NCBI GenBank assembly: GCA_027946555.1
Contig: JAPEVC010000383.1
Location: forward strand, 1-19,937
Reading direction: 5' to 3'
DNA: 19,937 nucleotides
Source: Gnomoniopsis sp. IMI 355080
Taxonomy: Eukaryota; Ascomycota; Sordariomycetes; Diaporthales; Gnomoniaceae
Each line of letters starts with the position of its first letter. Positions within the stretch are counted from its first letter, which is position 1. Positions 18,247 to 19,937 of this stretch are shown in pieces. The notes beneath the pieces were generated by a model. The model was not told where the DNA came from, did no database searches, and saw only the letters and a list, made by a program, of their open reading frames with translations. Made by a program: the position numbers and the translations under genes.

Positions 18247-19578
18247 TTAATGCTTTAGTCTGGCGTTACGGCGGCGACTTATATCTATTAAGACCGGGAC
18301 TAGGGCCGTTATAGAACTATAGTTACCTATAGTAGATCTCCCGTTAGCGGGAGTTAGTATAGGCGTTAACGCGGGAGTTATAAGGGGCGTTCGGTAACGA
18401 GTTAAGGGCTTTATAACTTTAGTTATTAATAGCTTACCCTTCTTAACCTTCTTCTTAGATAACGGTTTTCTATACTTTTAATAATACTCTTTGATAAGCT
18501 TATCTACCTTAGTAGAGAGATTATAGCGAGGCTTTTAATAGTTATCCTTAGCGGTATATCCCTTTTATCGGATTAGGAATTACTCCGTGCTATAGTAGAT
18601 ATAAGCCTTAAGAATATATTTAACTTCGAAGAAGGCACCTTCTTCATTATAGCTAATAGCTTTAGGTAAGGGTTTTTAATAATCGAAAGGGTTATTGGCG
18701 TAATCGTATAGTAGTAGGTGAAGGATATTAACGACTAGGTTTACTTATAATTTAATATCGGAGCTAAAGTCTAGTTTATAGGCCTATAGGCTAACCTTCC
18801 GTATTATTATATAAGGGCTAGCGTATAAGGGCTAGAGTTTCCAGTCCTGCTTAAAGAATAGGCGATAGGCCTTACCTATCTTTAGCTAGACTAGATTGCT
18901 AATATTAAACTCGATAATACGGTGCTTAGAGTTATATAGGCGTTTATTTTAGGCGTTTATAATATCTATAGCGAGTTAAGTATCTCGGCGGAGATAGGGG
19001 CGAATAAATCTGATATCAGCGGCTTTATAGGGAATTAAGCGGGTAATTAAGCGATTAACTAGTCTAGCGATCTTAAATCCGAATAATACCTTATAAGGGC
19101 TTAAGTTCTCGAGTATTCTTAAGGCGGCGTTATTTAAATCCTATTATAAAGCTGGAATAATATCGACTTAATTAGAGTCTGGGTTTTCTGCTATATAATA
19201 TTATAAAGCTAGTTCGATAGTTTTATTTTTAATCTTAGATAAACCGTTAGTCTAAGGGTGGTAAGTAGTAGATATTAAAAGGCGAGTATAGAAAGATACC
19301 TATAAGGATTGCTAAAATATAGATAGGAACTTCGAATCTCGGTCTAAGATAATTTATTTTAAATAGCTCTAATCTGCTAGAAGGAACTATCTAGCTAAAG
19401 GAATAGCCTAGTCCTCTGCTTTATAGGTCTTATATCCTGGGATAAGTAGAGTCCTCTTTAAAGACTTATAGGTAATAATAAGGAAGTAGTTATAATTATT
19501 AAATTTTAGCAACTGCTATAATATGCCGAGAGCCGGTATGTCTAGGAAACCTATAACGAAATCTATAGCTATAGTGTA
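18247..19578 (-). pseudogene. gypsy pol remnant: integrase core and C-terminal chromodomain with many stops
   Basis: Reading the minus strand in a single frame from 19578 to the TAA at 18247-18249 shows the integrase catalytic core: TIAIDFV (first Asp), then LDRDSKFLS (second Asp), then STTYHP followed by TNGLSK, where the usual catalytic Glu is Lys. The C-terminal part (KAADIRFIRPYLRRD, NKRLYNSKHRIIEFN) follows, and a chromodomain at about 18480-18636 (FEVKYILKAYIYYSTE, then KGYTAKDNY). Stops are TAG or TAA where Trp or Gln codons are expected, for example in FLIR-stop-KGY and in IF-stop-QSL. There is no frameshift across about 1.3 kb, so damage is by point mutation only, as RIP predicts. 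Inactive. Confidence 0.85.
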
Positions 19579-19579
19579 T

Positions 19580-19937
19580 TGTTATGACCCAGACAGCGGT
19601 TAGGTCAGGAAACAGGCCAACGGTCTAGAAAGGACCTATACCCCGCCTCGTCAGGCGCTCCCCTTATATACGAAACAGTTTATTAGATGAAAGGATAACT
19701 TAGCCAGGAGTTATATAACCGGAGCGTTAGAAGCGTAGGGATATAAGTGACGCTCCGGGCAATCTACAACCTAGCTTATTAGAAGCATTAGTTTAGAATC
19801 GACGCTTTAGGCAAGCTAGTAACTAAAGGAATTAGATATAAGGATATAGTCATTACTATAAGTAGATAGCTTTATTAGATAGTTCTTTAGTTATTAATCT
19901 AAGTATTTACCTCTAAATAGCTTTATAGCTTTTAATT
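19580..19937. mobile_element. second LTR-like sequence inserted in the integrase remnant (start only)
   Basis: The integrase frame, readable up to 19578, breaks off at TGTTATGACCC (19580), which has the TG start expected of an LTR. The next 80 bases (to about 19660) are GC-richer and keep CA dinucleotides (GACCCAGACAGCGG, GTCAGGAAACAGGCC), unlike their flank, then AT-rich sequence resumes. A TTATATA box occurs at 19674. The other end is outside the window, so element type, length and target-site duplication cannot be seen. Confidence 0.45.

Larger units (their letters stand above)
17941..19937 (-). mobile_element. RIP-degraded Ty3/gypsy chromodomain LTR retrotransposon, truncated by the window end
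   Basis: From about 17987 the sequence becomes strongly AT-rich. I find no CA dinucleotide at all between 18121 and 18600, and few TG, the hallmark of RIP (CpA to TpA on both strands). The minus strand still encodes, in one frame, integrase followed by a chromodomain (18247-19578). The 3' LTR should lie between the pol end (18247) and the left edge. The left edge is uncertain: TGTGAAGTAG at 17941 is a plausible LTR terminus (TG...), while the compositional change starts about 45 bp later. The element is defective: more than 20 in-frame stops. The reverse transcriptase part is not found in this window. Confidence 0.85.

Noticed and set aside
1..19937. Search for CRISPR arrays, operons or prokaryotic mobile systems
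   Set aside because: The window is eukaryotic (spliceosomal introns, RIP, LTR element), and no regularly spaced repeats were seen.

Overview
The window looks like nuclear DNA of a filamentous ascomycete (Pezizomycotina). Genes are GC-rich with C-ending codons and carry short (50-90 nt) GT..AG introns. Pyrimidine-rich leaders precede start codons, TAGGTACC-type motifs occur between genes, and the right end is an AT-rich, CpA-depleted retrotransposon of the kind left by repeat-induced point mutation (RIP). A Sordariomycete is my guess, not something the sequence proves.

Layout, left to right: (1) 1-622 (+), 3' part of an SLX9-type ribosome biogenesis gene. (2) 623-1721, mostly empty, with one doubtful minus-strand open stretch. 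(3) 1722-2933 (-), a five-exon C48 cysteine protease of the NEDD8-specific (NEP1/SENP8) type with 15-nt and 20-nt micro-exons; a longer N-terminus starting at 3302 is possible. (4) about 3300-5547, intergenic, with one possible 59-codon ORF. (5) 5548-9778 (-), a two-exon gene for a 1392-residue, largely disordered, probably nuclear protein of unknown function with a C-terminal coiled-coil-like domain. (6) 10459-11580 (-), a two-exon SMP-30/gluconolactonase-like protein. (7) 11581-13008, a divergent promoter region with a TA microsatellite, a 14-bp palindrome and three clustered HGATAR sites. (8) 13009-14631 (+), an intronless APC-superfamily amino-acid/choline/GABA-type permease. (9) 14878-16552 (-), a seven-exon PTH11-like fungal rhodopsin-domain membrane protein, convergent with the permease. 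(10) 16553-17940, no gene seen. (11) about 17941-19937, a RIP-degraded Ty3/gypsy chromodomain retrotransposon lying on the minus strand, apparently broken at 19580 by a second LTR-like sequence.

The genes do not form an evident pathway or biosynthetic cluster. They are housekeeping genes on the left (SLX9, deneddylase) and accessory surface or metabolic genes on the right (SMP-30-like enzyme, permease, PTH11-like receptor), ending at a sharp boundary with transposon-derived AT-rich DNA. I see no convincing new multi-gene system. The most useful second looks are the unknown 1392-residue protein, the micro-exons of the protease, the paired loss of two usual cysteines and the uORFs in the PTH11-like gene, and the nested, RIP-mutated retroelement.
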